Part shown: positions 18,423 through 30,260 of the stretch, one piece after another
How the letters are laid out: each line of letters opens with the position of its first letter
How positions within the stretch are numbered: the first letter of the stretch is position 1
From: Phorcus lineatus
Lineage: Eukaryota; Mollusca; Gastropoda; Trochida; Trochidae
Reading direction: 5' to 3'
DNA: 64,000 nt
NCBI GenBank assembly: GCA_921293015.1
Contig: OV121096.1
Coordinates: 9,613,000 to 9,676,999 of the forward strand
Position numbers and translations under genes: made by a program
The notes under the pieces: generated by a model
The model's input: only the letters and a program-made list of their open reading frames with translations
Told to the model about the DNA's origin: nothing
The model's database searches: none

Positions 18423-20465
18423 TTAGTCAGCAATATTAAGTCGGTCAATATGCTATTTTATGGTTTGAGAAAAGTTTCCCCTGTTTCCGGCGAAATTATA
18501 AGTACCCTAATAATTGTTCATCAGTATATGAGTAGAAATTATCCGTGTCATATTGTTCATATTTCAGAGCAATTATCCCCCAAAAATCATTTAATGTGTA
18601 AATTTGAATAAAACAGAAAGGGGAATTATGAACACAAGAAATAATCATCTTCAATAACACAATGATCACATACGGTACAATATAACGTTAAGTGTTTTTG
18701 ATTGATAGTCAACTATAAAACCTTTAATTTGATGTGGGAATAATGCGATGATGGTGTAATGTTAATGAAAAATGTTCGGCAAGTATTTTTGGAAAAAGCG
18801 ATTTGTAAAACACAAGGACATCATATGATGCCTTGTAGACAATATGGTTAAATGCAAATTAAATTTTGCCCTTAGAATATACATTTCTAATGATTTGTAA
18901 TAAGGTTTCTACAAACCTTTAAATTGCACTTGTGACGTCACCCTATCGTTGTCGCTCCATCTTTTCACATAATCTTTTTAAACACTTAAGTTCTTTTTTC
19001 CCATTTGTTTTAAGTGAATAATTGATGAAGCAATAGTTTAAATGTAATTTGATTAGGTCTTGGCTCCATGTTATTAACGTTTTGTTAAGATAAAGTTATA
19101 GTTAATAGGACATAAACCTTTATGGTACTCGAAAATAACAAACCTCTTTTCGAGGTTGAGTTTATGAGCCTTTGTTTAATTACTTAAACTTTAACCAAGT
19201 TAAAGTAACATTATATAAAAAAGTTTATTGCGATCAAATGCATGTGATTTGATTTCAAAGAAGTCCTATTTCGCAAAATATTAAATTTTTTAACGGTATT
19301 GTATTGCTGAGTGAGACTAGGTTATTTAACAGTTTGCATATTGTCGATTTATAGAATAGTTTGAACAAGGATTTATACATCTATACACGGCCTTGGTTTG
19401 AATAAATTTGATCTAGCTTAATCAAACGGTAAATGAAAAAAAGGAAAGCATTATTTTATACAATGTTTAACATTAATAGAAATATCATCGGCTATACATG
19501 TAAACAATAACAATAGTATTTTTGTCTAAAATTATCCAAAATCATTATCATAGGTGTTAAATTGGATAGAAAAATGGTAAACGAAGAGATATTGAGTGAA
19601 GGAGTGTATAATATAATAATAATAAAGAAACAAACTTTAAAATTGACAAATTGTTTTAATTAAGCAACCATCAGCTCTCACATCCACTTTATGTTTTAAT
19701 ATACCGTTTTACAGTTTAAGTTATCACCATTGAAAATGATTGAATATTTTTCTATTAATATCAATTTTAACATTGATAAACTATTACAAATGGTAAGTAA
19801 GAAATGGAAACTACCAAATATGAAACATGTAAAAAACATCGATATTTTAAACTAAATAATTCGAAAGCTTAAATAGATCATCAAGCAAAAAGCATAGATG
19901 AAAAGTTGTCAATCTATTTGTGCAAATCCCTTGCACAAAATGTGAACTCGAGATAACCGCTTGCTTTGTATCCTTTTTTAAAACACTAATTTATTCATTT
20001 AAGCCCCTGTGCATTTTAAAGAACAAGCTAGAGCTGTCCTTTGTTTGGATTTAAAAGGATCAATTTTTGGTAATTGTTCTTGTTAACTAAGGTATGTAGG
20101 TTATCATCAGATATTGTTGAAGGATAAATATATATGCTGATGAACGAAATGAAGCAAATTAATTTTCTTGTTAAAAAAATATAGATTGGGTTCAGTTTAT
20201 AAGTCTATCGCTTTGTATTTTATTAAATGGATATATTGTCAAATATTTTCCAAATATACTTATTTCAAAATTAAATTTGGTCAAGAAATGCGTGGATAGC
20301 GGGAATATTAACCTTTATCATTTAAAATTGGATCAAGCGCCACTTAAACTATCATAAAGTATATGGTGACTACTTATAATATCATAATTTCAGAGAAAAT
20401 GAGACATTTGGCAGTTTTTTTTATCACGAGTGTGCGATGAGACCGCCTGTTATGTGGAGTGAACG
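18423..20465 (+). repeat. 5' flank of protease gene A, repeated upstream of B and C
   Basis: This 2 kb is homologous to 26145-27497 plus 28144-28256 and 29748-30200 (gene B), and to 35813-37170 plus 37818-38374 (gene C). In B and C a Penelope-like fragment replaces about 19757-19910 of this unit. No gene is seen in it. Confidence 0.85.
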
Positions 20466-20496
20466 TATATAAAGTAAGCATCATGACCAGCTCAGT
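20466..20496 (+). promoter_or_regulatory. Core promoter of protease A: TATA box plus TCAGT initiator
   Basis: TATATAAA lies at 20466-20473 and TCAGT at 20492-20496, so the presumed +1 A (20494) is 28 bases from the TATA start. That is the canonical metazoan spacing. It predicts a 32-base leader before the ATG at 20526. The same arrangement is preserved in genes B and C. Confidence 0.8.
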
Positions 20497-20525
20497 ACCA
20501 CATCTCCACTCTCCAGAAGATCAAG

Positions 20526-23467
20526 ATGAACTGTCTTGCAGCGACCGTCCTCTGTATCCTGGCTGGTAGGTATAACCTCTATTGTCGTCTCTGTTCCTTT
20601 TTTTATCAAAAAGTTTTCATGGCTGTGTGCCCTTGCTATAATGAAAAGATTATGGTAATTTTAACAAGGAACAACATAATTTTAGGTAATTGATATGCGC
20701 AAAAAGTTATAGGCATAGTGCTAGCCTTAAATGAAAATATGTTGTAACATTGACGAGATGCAACAGATTCTGTACGATTATTTACCTTTACCCGAATCTT
20801 ACCTTATTTAGAATATGTAGATTATGAAATATTTGTAAGCGATTTTTTTTCTTTATTATTGTCCATTGACCTCGGCTTGTGTCTGTATCATCATACTTTA
20901 TATCTATATACTCCATACTTAATATAAATAATTTTACCTCTACAATATAGAAATTGGATTGACATTGGGAAAACATGGATTTTGAACATACATTGATTTT
21001 GATAAGATTCGGAAATAAACTATGAAAATATTAAAAATTCTTAAACCTCTAGGGTGAGTACCTTTTGGCCTTATTGTCTGGTTCAACATTTCTTGTCAGT
21101 TACCTTCTTCAAAGGATTAACTTTCCGTAGCACTTTCATACAATTTGGTTTAGGTCAGGTTTTACTTACTGTAAAACAAAACCAGTATATGATCATAATT
21201 CTTTCTTCAGAGAAAAAACATATTATTAAAAACGTGATTATCATTCAGTATGATATATTAGTATACAGTGTAAGATTAATCGATATTTCAACATTATTTG
21301 AATACGATAAGGGAAGTAACATCATGCTTTATAAAATTCATCTTTTAAATCCATAACGTATTTTCCCCCTCTTGTGATAGTTCACTTTCATCGTATGTTG
21401 AATGTTTTATTAAAGAAAACGGCTTTTAAATTGAACATGTAAATAAGGTTTTACTACTGTGAATAACAATTAACACCTTTCCGGCACAGTCTGTGAGGTT
21501 AGTTATCACTTAGTAATATTCTACCAAATACACAGATAATTATTTATTTCTTTTGCTTAAACCATACATAAACATCCGGGTGCAGAATTATTTACAGTAT
21601 ACAGTTTCTTCTTCTGATCAACTTATGTATACGATAAGGTTAAATATTACTGTTCTGAACTTTGAAAATTTGATCTACAAATAAAATATACTTGTCTATT
21701 CGATCATTAGCCTGTGTCTCGGCTGAGATCAGTTCTCACATCGTTGGAGGAAGCAATGCTGCTGCTAACGAGTTTCCCTGGCAGGGCAGTGTCCAGGTGA
21801 GAAGTGGAAGCAGCTGGTTCCACATCTGTGGCTGTGCTCTCTACACCTCAAACAAGGCTCTTTCTGCTGCCCACTGTCTCTCTAACAGGTGACCTCGTGT
21901 TCTCTTTGCTTTTGCCTTTTGAATTGTCTATACATTGGAAAGTTTGATAATGTATTGTGTTTATCCTTACTGTTTTTGACTACTGGATTAATTTATGTTA
22001 GATTATATTTCCACTTTATAGAAGTTTATATAATATTTGCAGTGCAAGCTCTTACCGTTTGGTCTTTGGTATGTTGAGAATGAACAACAATGATGGAACT
22101 GAACAGTATTCATCAGTCACTTCCTACACCAACGTAAGTGCTGGTTTTTAGAATATTTTCGTATCAAAATAAAGAATTTAAAGGCATTGATCTTCCTGGA
22201 GAGACATTTAGGAGATATAAGACAAAGACAAATAAAGACAATCATGTTTTTATAACATAAACATTAAGGGAGTTTGTATGCTTAGAATACCAAAGTACTC
22301 CTTTCATGATTGTCGTAAGGTATTTAAAAATATAGTATCTAGACAACCACTGGACATTTCGTTTTCAATAAAACGCATCAACCAAGTACTCAAAGTAAGC
22401 CTAGAAAATTCGAATATTTGTTTAAAGTTGTTATGTTAATTCATAGCACCCTAGCTACAATGGGAATGCTGCTGGCTACCCGAATGACATCGCAGTACTA
22501 AGATTGACCGCTTCCATGGATACTTCAAGCTCAGCTGTCAGTACTATCAACCTGGCCTCAGGAAGCAATGATTATTCTGGTTCTACCGCTACCATCTCAG
22601 GATGGGGAAGACTGTCAGGTGTGGTATTGTTCACTGTTACTTGAGGCGATATTTTTAGATACAAATTACACCTTTCTTTAAAAATATGTTTAGAGTCTGT
22701 TAAGAAGCATGTACGAGGAATAACATGTGCACCCTGGATATAGTTAATACGTTGTTATGAACGTATTATATCAAAACGTCTTCACCAATACACACATACT
22801 TGTTAAAGCTGTATGTTAAATGTGTTCACATTTGTATTTTTTTAGATGTAACTGGGATTTAAGATACTCGAAATGCAGTGCTTTGAAAATTTTGTTGAAA
22901 TACACTCTAAGACTTGTATGTTCATGTTTCTACCTACAACTTTGGGTCTTTTTGATTAAACGTTGCGACATATGCGTACTGTTAAATACACTATCCTAGT
23001 TTAGAAAAAAATGTTTTCATATTGTTTTATATTTGACTAGGTGGAGGATCCACTCCCAATTATCTGCAGAAGGTCGACATGACTGTCCTCACTAACACTG
23101 ACTGTAGCAGCAGATGGTCTGGAATCAGTGGCGCCACCATCAACAGTGGTCACATCTGTATCTTTGCTAGCGGAAAATCTGCCTGCAGTGTATGTTTCAT
23201 TGATCCCAATGAATTGACAAACCAAACACATTTAATATCACAAATTATGATAAGTTACACTTTTCTAACAAGTCAAAATCAAGTTTTATTTATGCTATGA
23301 TGAACAAATAAGAATATTTCTTCTAACAGGGTGACAGTGGTGGTCCAATGGTTGTTGGAAACACTCTGACTGGAATCACATCCTGGGGCATCAGTTCCTG
23401 CTCTGGATCCTACCCAAGTGTCTACACGCGTGTGTCCTACTTCAATTCTTGGATTCAGGGCCAGTAA
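20526..23467 (+). CDS. Chymotrypsin-like serine protease, copy A
   Basis: Six exons: 20526-20565, 21711-21888, 22043-22133, 22447-22618, 23041-23189 and 23330-23467. All introns are GT-AG and the product is 255 residues. Residues 1-18 are a signal peptide. A five-residue propeptide (EISSH) precedes the IVGG mature N terminus (residue 24). The catalytic triad is His68 (SAAHC), Asp117 (NDIAVL) and Ser213 (GDSGGP). The S1 pocket has Ser207 (chymotrypsin position 189), Gly230 (216) and Ser240 (226), which indicates chymotrypsin- or elastase-like rather than trypsin-like specificity. The product is a secreted S1A protease, probably digestive. Oddities are His at the activation P1 position and an extra cysteine, Cys55 (position 44), with no obvious partner. 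Residue 6 is Ala, whereas B, C and D have Val. Intron phases are 1, 2, 0, 1, 0. The start is fixed by the promoter and signal peptide. Confidence 0.95.
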
Positions 23468-23490
23468 AGTCCACACGCCAGAATTTGTTC

Positions 23491-23496
23491 AATAAA
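23491..23496 (+). other. Polyadenylation signal, protease A
   Basis: AATAAA lies 24 bases after the stop codon, in the right place for a very short 3' UTR. It is conserved in all four paralogs. Confidence 0.8.
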
Positions 23497-24060
23497 ACTG
23501 ATCTCATTCTGATTATACTTTTGTTATATATTTCTATTTATCATAATCCATATGTCTAGCTTCTTAAGGCAAACAGACTATATAATCCAATTGTCAAGAG
23601 ATAATAACCTCTATGAATGACTCGTGAAGGGCATATGTTAGGGACCAAAACCAACCCAAGGTTTTGTTTGAGAAAATTAGCCCGTGGCAGAGAGAAATTA
23701 GGGAGAACAAAAAGACCGACACACTGTTTTGTGATATCTTTGTGATATTTTATGATGGTATTTAATGAGAGGATAAGTTTGAATCATCTTGTTTCGAACA
23801 TTGAATAATTTTCATATAAAAGAAAAATCCTCAACGTGCAACACTCAGTCCAGTTCTGTTGCAACGTCACCGAGATGCATGTCTGTTTCGGTGTAGACAG
23901 CATCTAAGGCACAGAAAAACTTTTTGTTCTCAGACGAGTCTCGACGGAAGTATAGTTATAAAGATAGGAAGAGGCATTTTGAGAATAGTTTGCCACCGTC
24001 GAGTTTTGCAATTTCAAAGTTGTGTAAAATTTCTATTCAAATACTCTTGAAAGCAGCGTT
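23497..24060. repeat. 3' flank of protease A shared with B
   Basis: About 560 bp homologous to 33217-33740. Its right end (TTTAACTCTTACTCACCTCA) looks, on the minus strand, like the GTGAGGTGA...TTTA.CGC start of the SINE family seen near 55.3 kb. It carries no gene. Confidence 0.6.
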
Positions 24061-25282
24061 TAACTCTTACTCACCTCATCTCACATTGTTCTTCATTTGC
24101 TGATAGTTCTTTAGTCTTTAGCACTGGCAGCGGGAAATAATCTAACCATTGAAGTATACGACAGTGTCAGTGAATCTACATTCATCAAAATAATGTAATG
24201 ATAAGATCTTATAATAAAATACGAACCTTTAAAAATCTGTTTTTCACATGCTACAAACGTAAATATCAACAGCACATTAAATAATTGCTATGTCAGATTA
24301 GTAAAATATTCAGTTGTTGAAAATTAACACGTCATTGAAACGACGTTTTGGAATTACTCTACAGGAAGACAGGTACGCAGATATATTTTAATTATAAGTT
24401 TATGATAAGTTTTACTACGCAATTATAAAAAAAAATTTAGAAACGGAATATAGATAATAGATGTACAGTGGTGCCACCGAAGATAAGTTACAAGAGACTA
24501 CCATAGATTTTGATAATTAGGTTAGAAATAAGTTTCTCATCACAATTGTTTAATATACAAATATAAAATTAATAATATAGATATAGAGGGAGCCAACAAA
24601 AATAAGTTATAAAGGACTTCCAAATAACTGGATATAAAAATTAGAAGTAATGTTTTTGTAACACCTTAATTTCTTCTAAATATAATTATATAATTTCAGA
24701 GATATTGCTAAGACACCAATATGGGTTATTACTGCACATATTTTGTTTTTGCGGAAACGAAATTTCTTGACACATTACAAGCACTGTTTGATGCCTTAAA
24801 CACTGTTGAATGCAAATTGAATCTGCCTCGAATAAAGTGCACTTCTTGTCATTTCAGGTCATCAAGAAATGATTTACAAACTTAGTACCCGAAAACAACA
24901 AACTTTTATTGCAGACTGAGGTTATTTTCTCATTGTATGTAATTACATAAATGTTAATTATATACTTTGATGTCAGTTTGAATTGTACTTATCATTGGCC
25001 CATGTGTCTAGCTGCACTAAGTTGTTTTGTAAAGCATTACACGTGTTGATGTGACATTGATTAAATTGAAACGTCAGGAAATAATTGTAAACTCTTGTCA
25101 TCATTTCAGGTATGAATAAATCAGCCCGTACAGGATGAATAAAACTGATGTTTACCATTGTTAGTTCTCTTCATTATTTCAGTCCGTACTCAAAGTACGC
25201 AATTTTAAACCAAATTTCAATCTTTCATTAAGTATGCACACTTACTAATCGTGAACTGAATGTTTTAATATTGTCACGCTAT

Positions 25283-26110
25283 TATGAGATTAGAGAGTCA
25301 GAACTTGCCTATAGATCCGAGCTATCAAGATTTGTGGATTGGTGTAAATCTAATTTTTCATATTTGAACGTTCAAAAAACTAAGGAAATGATAATTGATT
25401 TTAGGAGAACTAAGTCAACATTACAATCTGTGTGTATTGATGGCAATGAAATAGAAAGAGTAAATGAATATAAATACTTAGGTACTATCATTGATTCTGA
25501 ACTCTCTTGGAATGAGAATACTGAGAAAATATATAAGAAAGGACAACAACGCTTACATTTCTTGTGGAAACTAAAATACTTTAAAATAGATCAAATCATC
25601 TTGATGTTGTTTTACAGAACCTTCATTCAAAGTGTCCTTACATTTAACTTTTTAAGTTGGTTTGGGAACCTGTCTGTTCAAAAGAGAAACAAATTGATAA
25701 AAATCGTGAATACTGCATCTAAGATTATTGGGCTTCCTATTGAGACGATCGGCAGTTTTTATGAGCAGCAGTTATCGAAAAAAGGAAACAAAATTTTGGG
25801 TGATTCTTCCCATCCACTTTTCTTGGAATATTTGACATTACCTTCTGGACGTAGGCTGCGTATGCCGACTTTTCGAACAAACAGGTTCCGCCAATCATTC
25901 ATTCCCTGCAGCATTAGAGAAATAAAATCTGTCTAATGTGGCATCACGTTTTTCATGAAAATTAAGTAAATTATCTGTCTATCTTAATTGTTTTGACATG
26001 AATTGTTTCTGAATATTATGTTATTATTTGTCTTCATTCTGGAGAATTGTAATTATACAAAACAAATGTCCCTTTTGGGACAATAAAGATTATCTTAATC
26101 TTAATCTTGA
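25283..26110 (+). mobile_element. 5'-truncated non-LTR retrotransposon (LINE), copy 1
   Basis: An open frame to 25936 encodes the distal reverse-transcriptase region: RFVDWCKSNF, KTKEMIIDFRR, NEYKYLGTIID, then a thumb-like region with LTLPSGRRLRMP. It is followed by a short 3' UTR ending in GACAATAAAGATTATCTTAATC with repeated TTAATC. The RT catalytic motifs are upstream of the truncation and absent. It resembles CR1/Rex/L2-type elements with short repeat 3' ends. The frame is still intact, so insertion was recent. The empty site is preserved at about 13691-13706. The apparent TTG start is flanking DNA. Confidence 0.85.
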
Positions 26111-27497
26111 TATGGAATACGCAGGCTGCCACAATCAGATTTAAGTAAGCAATATCAAGTCGGTCAATATGCTATTTTATGGTTTGAGAAAAGTTCCCCC
26201 TGTTTCCGGCGAAATCATAAGTACCCTAATAATTGTTTATTAGTATATGAGTAGAAATTATCCGCGTCATATTGTTCATATTTCAGAGCCATTATCCCCC
26301 TAAATCATTTAACGTGTAAATTTGAATAAAACAGAAAGGGGAATTATGAACACAAGAAATAATCATCTTCAATAACACAATAATCAAAACGGTACAATAT
26401 AATGTTAAGTGTTTTTGACTGATAGTCAACTATAAAACCTTTAATTTGATAAGGGAATAATGTGATGATGTTGTAAGGTTAATGAAAAATGTTTATCAAG
26501 TCTTTTTGGAAAAAGCGATTTGTAAAACACAAGGACATTGTATGATGCAATTGAGATAATATGGTTAAATGCAAATTAAATTTTGCCCTTTGAATATACA
26601 TTTCTAATGATTTGTAATAAGGTTTCTACAAACCTTTAAATTGCTTTTGTGACATCATCCTATTGTTCTCATGCTCCATTTTCCACATAATCTTTTGGAA
26701 CACTTAAGTTCTTTTCCCCCATCTGTTTAAGTGAATTAATTGATGGAGCAATAGTTTAAATGTAATTTAATTAGGCCTTTGCTCGATTATATTAAAGTTT
26801 TCTTAAGTTATAGTTAATCTTACATAAACCTTTATGGTACTCGCAAAATAACAAACCTCTTTGAGGTTATGAGCCTTTGTTCAATTACTTAAACTTTAAC
26901 CATATCAAAGTAACATTACGTAAACAAGTTTATTGCGATCAAATGCATGTGATTTGATTGCAAAGAAGTCCATATTCGCAAAATATGAAATTTGTAACGG
27001 TATTGTATTGTTAAGTGACACAAGCTTATTTAACAGTTGGCATACTGTTGATTTGCGGAATGCAGCCATAATAAGGAAATATTTACTTTTTAAGATGGTT
27101 TGAACAAAGATTTATACGTCTATACACGTCCTTTGTTTTTATAAATTTGATCTGGCGTAATCAAATAGGAAAAGGAAAAAAGGAAAAAAATATTTTATAC
27201 AATGTTTACATAGATAGATCGGTTATCATTTAAACAATTACAATAGTATTCTTGTCTGATATTATCCAAAATCATGATTATAGGTGCTAAATTGGATAGG
27301 AAAATGGTAAACGAAGAGCTATTGAGTGAAGGTGTATTTCTATAATAATAAAGAAAAAACTTTTAAAATTGACAGTTTTGATTAAGCAACCTTCTAATTA
27401 GAAATTCTCTTTATGTTTTGATATATCGTTTTACAGTTTAAGTTATCACCAGTGAAAATGATTGAATAATTTTCTTATTAATATCAATTTTAACATT

Positions 27498-28143
27498 TCC
27501 TTAAGGGGCATTTTAGAAGCTGGATTGATGAAGAAGAACACATAATTCCTTATGGATAGTCAACTTCTTTATTGCATGAATTGCGACGTTTCGGTGTAGA
27601 TACTAACACCGTTATCAAGCAAGTGATACAAATGATTCGATGAAGGCAAATATATACATAAATGAGATGATGTTTTTACAATTAAATGGTTTGATGTACA
27701 TATTGTTTTGATAAGGAGTGTTTACAGTGGAAATTATTTTATACAAGGAACAAGGCTGATGTACAGGATATGATTGGATGAGTAAACAGATGATGATGGA
27801 AGCCTATATAAAGTAATGGATTACTGCTGATTGATGTTTATGAGATGATGATAAGCTGGTGGTATAAAGTATCCTTGAGCTCTATTTAAAGAGGGATTAA
27901 GTCGTTTGATATTGATGGCTTCAAGTGTTTTTCTAATCTTGTAATCTGGATGGTTGGCTTCTAAGATGCTGATGTTGTTCCAAAGGATGCGGTGGTCAGG
28001 GTGGGCTTGGGTGTGGTCTGATATGGCTGATTTTGAATCTTTCTTCTGTACAGAGGTTTGGTGTTCTTTAATTCTTAGTTGAAGTGGGTGGGACGTTTAA
28101 CCAATGTAACTTTCCCCACAATAACAAGGAATGTGGTTGTGGT
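27498..28143 (-). mobile_element. Penelope-like element fragment with GIY-YIG endonuclease remnant, copy 1
   Basis: On the minus strand, 28129 to 27821 reads PCYCGESYIG, an in-frame stop, then PLQLRIKEHQ, SAISDHTQAH and a Tyr/His-rich end. This fits the C-terminal GIY-YIG endonuclease of Penelope-like retroelements, which have ...YIGqT.RpL..RikEH... The stop right after YIG and the missing reverse transcriptase make it dead. The fragment replaces a short stretch of the protease 5' flank. The same fragment with the same stop precedes gene C (37171-37817) but not gene A. Confidence 0.75.
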
Positions 28144-28423
28144 TGTCAATCTATTTGTGCAAATCCCTTGCACAAAATGTGAACTCGAGATAACCACTTG
28201 CTTGGTATCCTTTTTGAAAACACTAATTTATTCATTTAAGCCCCTGTGCATTTTAAGGGGTATTCCTGGGAAGTAGACATTTGTTATTACAGTAAAAATC
28301 CTTTGATGTCAGGGGGAGGAAGGCGTGTGTTGTTACAAGGGATTAACTCTCTGGGAAATAAAAAATTCTGAACTCCACAACGAAACAGGAGCCAATTAAG
28401 TGAACGAAACAGTGAATACTAAC

Positions 28424-28684
28424 ATTGATTAAGTGAACACGAAATCAAATATTTGATCAAGTGAACACTACATTTCTCAAAAACTCAATGCTATTATTAG
28501 ACTGATTGACATTGATCAAGTGAACACGAAATCAAATATTTGATCGAGTGAACACTACCTTTCTCAAAAAGTCAATGCTATTATTAGACTGATTGACATT
28601 GATTAAGTGAACACGAAATCAAATATTTGAACAAGTGAACACTACATTTCTCAAAAAGTCAATGCTATTATTAGACTGATTGAC
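28424..28684 (+). repeat. Three tandem 87-bp repeats upstream of the FLYWCH ORF
   Basis: Units begin at 28424, 28511 and 28598 with ATTGAT[T/C]AAGTGAACAC and end with ATTAGACTGATTGAC. They are nearly identical and end 12 bases before a TATA box, so they may act as repeated promoter-proximal elements of the transposon. Confidence 0.9.
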
Positions 28685-28695
28685 ATTGATTTGGA

Positions 28696-28703
28696 TATAT
28701 AAG
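28696..28703 (+). promoter_or_regulatory. TATA box of the MULE FLYWCH ORF
   Basis: TATATAAG lies 41 bases upstream of the FLYWCH ATG (28737) and directly after the 87-bp repeats. A transcription start near 28725 is implied. Confidence 0.55.
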
Positions 28704-28736
28704 AAGCTGGTGAGATACTATTTCATCACTTCCATC

Positions 28737-28958
28737 ATGGCAAACCAGCAGTTAGAGTATAAGTTCATTCCGTTCGGTGGCAGATATCTGGTTTTAGATG
28801 GGTACATGTTTCGAACAAACCGTAAGAGAAATGCTATAAACTGGATATCTTGGAGATGTTTACAGAATGACTGCAATGCGATTGTCTCCACTGTCGATGA
28901 CATTGTCACTAAAGGTCCTGGTGCACATACCCACGAACGTGTCTACAATGGCATAAAG
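28737..28958 (+). CDS. FLYWCH zinc-finger exon of the MULE
   Basis: From ATG 28737 the frame encodes about 74 residues up to a GTAAAT donor-like site at 28959. The spacing F..GG..LVLDGYMF...WRC...C.A...H.H is the FLYWCH zinc-finger pattern (aromatic F/Y/W positions, Cys-Cys-His-His). In animal MULEs this domain sits at the N terminus of the transposase and binds DNA. The following transposase core has been deleted here. A Leu-initiated longer frame upstream has no support, whereas the TATA box fits the ATG chosen. Confidence 0.7.
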
Positions 28959-28983
28959 GTAAATATATTACTACGTCACGACG

Positions 28984-29336
28984 TTCTGGGTTGAAGGTGA
29001 CCTGCCTGTCACATCATGGATCCATCATGACACAGCTGGCCCAAGGACCAACAACCACTTAGAAGGATGGCACGGACGTCTGAAGAAGATTATATCTAAG
29101 GCCCATCCAAATCTCTTCGAGATGTTGGCTTTTTTGAAGAAGGAGCAGAAGCTGAACGAAATCCGTCTTGTTCAGTATGCCGGTGGCTAGCGTCTTCCCC
29201 CCCCCCCCCCCCCAAGAAGAGGAAATACTTCAACATCAACAGCGGAATCACCGTGTTGAAGGATGACCTGGCCGCTGGAATTATGGGTCTTCTTCCATAT
29301 GCAGATGCCGTAGCATATTTGTTAAAACTGCAATGA
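28984..29336 (+). pseudogene. C-terminal remnant of MULE transposase
   Basis: The frame FWVEGDLPVTSW then RTNNHLEGWHGRLKK, HPNLFEMLAFLKKEQ matches the end of FLYWCH-MULE transposases, where 'TNNhlEgWH.rl' is characteristic. A TAG stop at 29188 and a 17-base C run (29197-29213) break it. It resumes with KKRKYFNINSGITVLKDDL and ends at TGA 29334. The catalytic part between this and the FLYWCH exon is missing. Confidence 0.75.
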
Positions 29337-30200
29337 TGTGTGAGTGAAATGTGTAAATTATTAAAAATGAAATATGTACATCTCTCCATTAAATGATATC
29401 AAATTTGGTAATTATTAAAATATGACCACGTGTGAACTATGTCCATTCCTCCAAATAAAATGGTTGTCACAATTGTTGCATATTGTTAGATAAAAAGTGC
29501 TTGAATGAATTGTTGAACATTGTTTTCCATGAATAAATACAAACTTCTCTATATTCACTTATGTTTTATGTTACCCCTGATCTTTCAATTTCGGTTCATT
29601 TCCAGTTGCGAATTTGGTGCTACCCGCATGCTTATCATCACAGATTATGCCCATTGTTTCCCAAATTCAGTCGACTAGAAAATCCCCATGTGTCGCCCTC
29701 ACTTGTTGTTATAGACATCACAATTGTCTACTTCCAGGTAATGAACCCATTTTAAAGAACAAGCTAGAGCTGTCCTTTGTTTGGATTTAAAAGGATCAAT
29801 TTTTTGTAATTGTTCTTGTTAACTAAGGTATGTAGGTTATCATCAGATATTGTTGAAGGATAAATATATATGCTGATGAACGAGATGAAGCAAATTAATT
29901 TTCTTGTTAAAAAAATATAGATTGGGTTCAGTTTATAAGTCTATCGCTTTGTATTTTATTAATTGGATATATTGTCAAATATTTTCCAAATATACTTATT
30001 TCAAAATTAAATTTGGCCAAGAAATGTGTGGATAGCGGGAATATTAACCTTTATCATTTAAAATTGGATCAAGCGCCACTTAAACTATCATAAAGTATAT
30101 GGTGACTACTTATGATATCATAATTTCAGAGAAAAGGAGACAATTGGCAGTTTTTTTATCACGATTATGCGAAGAGACCGCCTGTTATGTGGAGTGAACG

Positions 30201-30231
30201 TATATAAAGTAAGCATCACGACCAGCTCAGT
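30201..30231 (+). promoter_or_regulatory. Core promoter of protease B
   Basis: TATATAAA at 30201-30208 and TCAGT at 30227-30231, with the same 28-base spacing as gene A. Confidence 0.8.
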
Positions 30232-30260
30232 ACCACATCTCCACTCTCCAGAAGATCAAG

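Larger units (their letters stand above)
28257..29747 (+). mobile_element. Non-autonomous MULE with FLYWCH domain, internally deleted
   Basis: The element is 1491 bp, flanked by 8-bp direct repeats CATTTTAA (28249-28256 and 29748-29755). The uninterrupted site is seen before gene C. The ends are imperfect inverted repeats sharing CCTGG.AAGTAGACA.TTG. Inside are three 87-bp repeats, a TATA box, a FLYWCH zinc-finger exon and the C-terminal tail of a MULE transposase. The catalytic core is missing. The 8-bp target duplication and FLYWCH plus MULE combination agree with animal Mutator-like elements. Confidence 0.85.

Noticed and set aside
23037..23231. Minus-strand frames opposite protease exons 5 and 6 (also 32757, 32999, 40947, 41174; plus-strand equivalents at 47312 and 47555)
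   Set aside because: They are antisense shadows of the conserved exons and recur only because the exons are duplicated.
23859..24050. 63-codon frame conserved downstream of genes A and B
   Set aside because: Conservation is explained by the recent duplication. There is no start context, splice signal or domain.
28424..28684. CRISPR-like array
   Set aside because: The three 87-bp units are contiguous with no unique spacers, and the host is a eukaryote.
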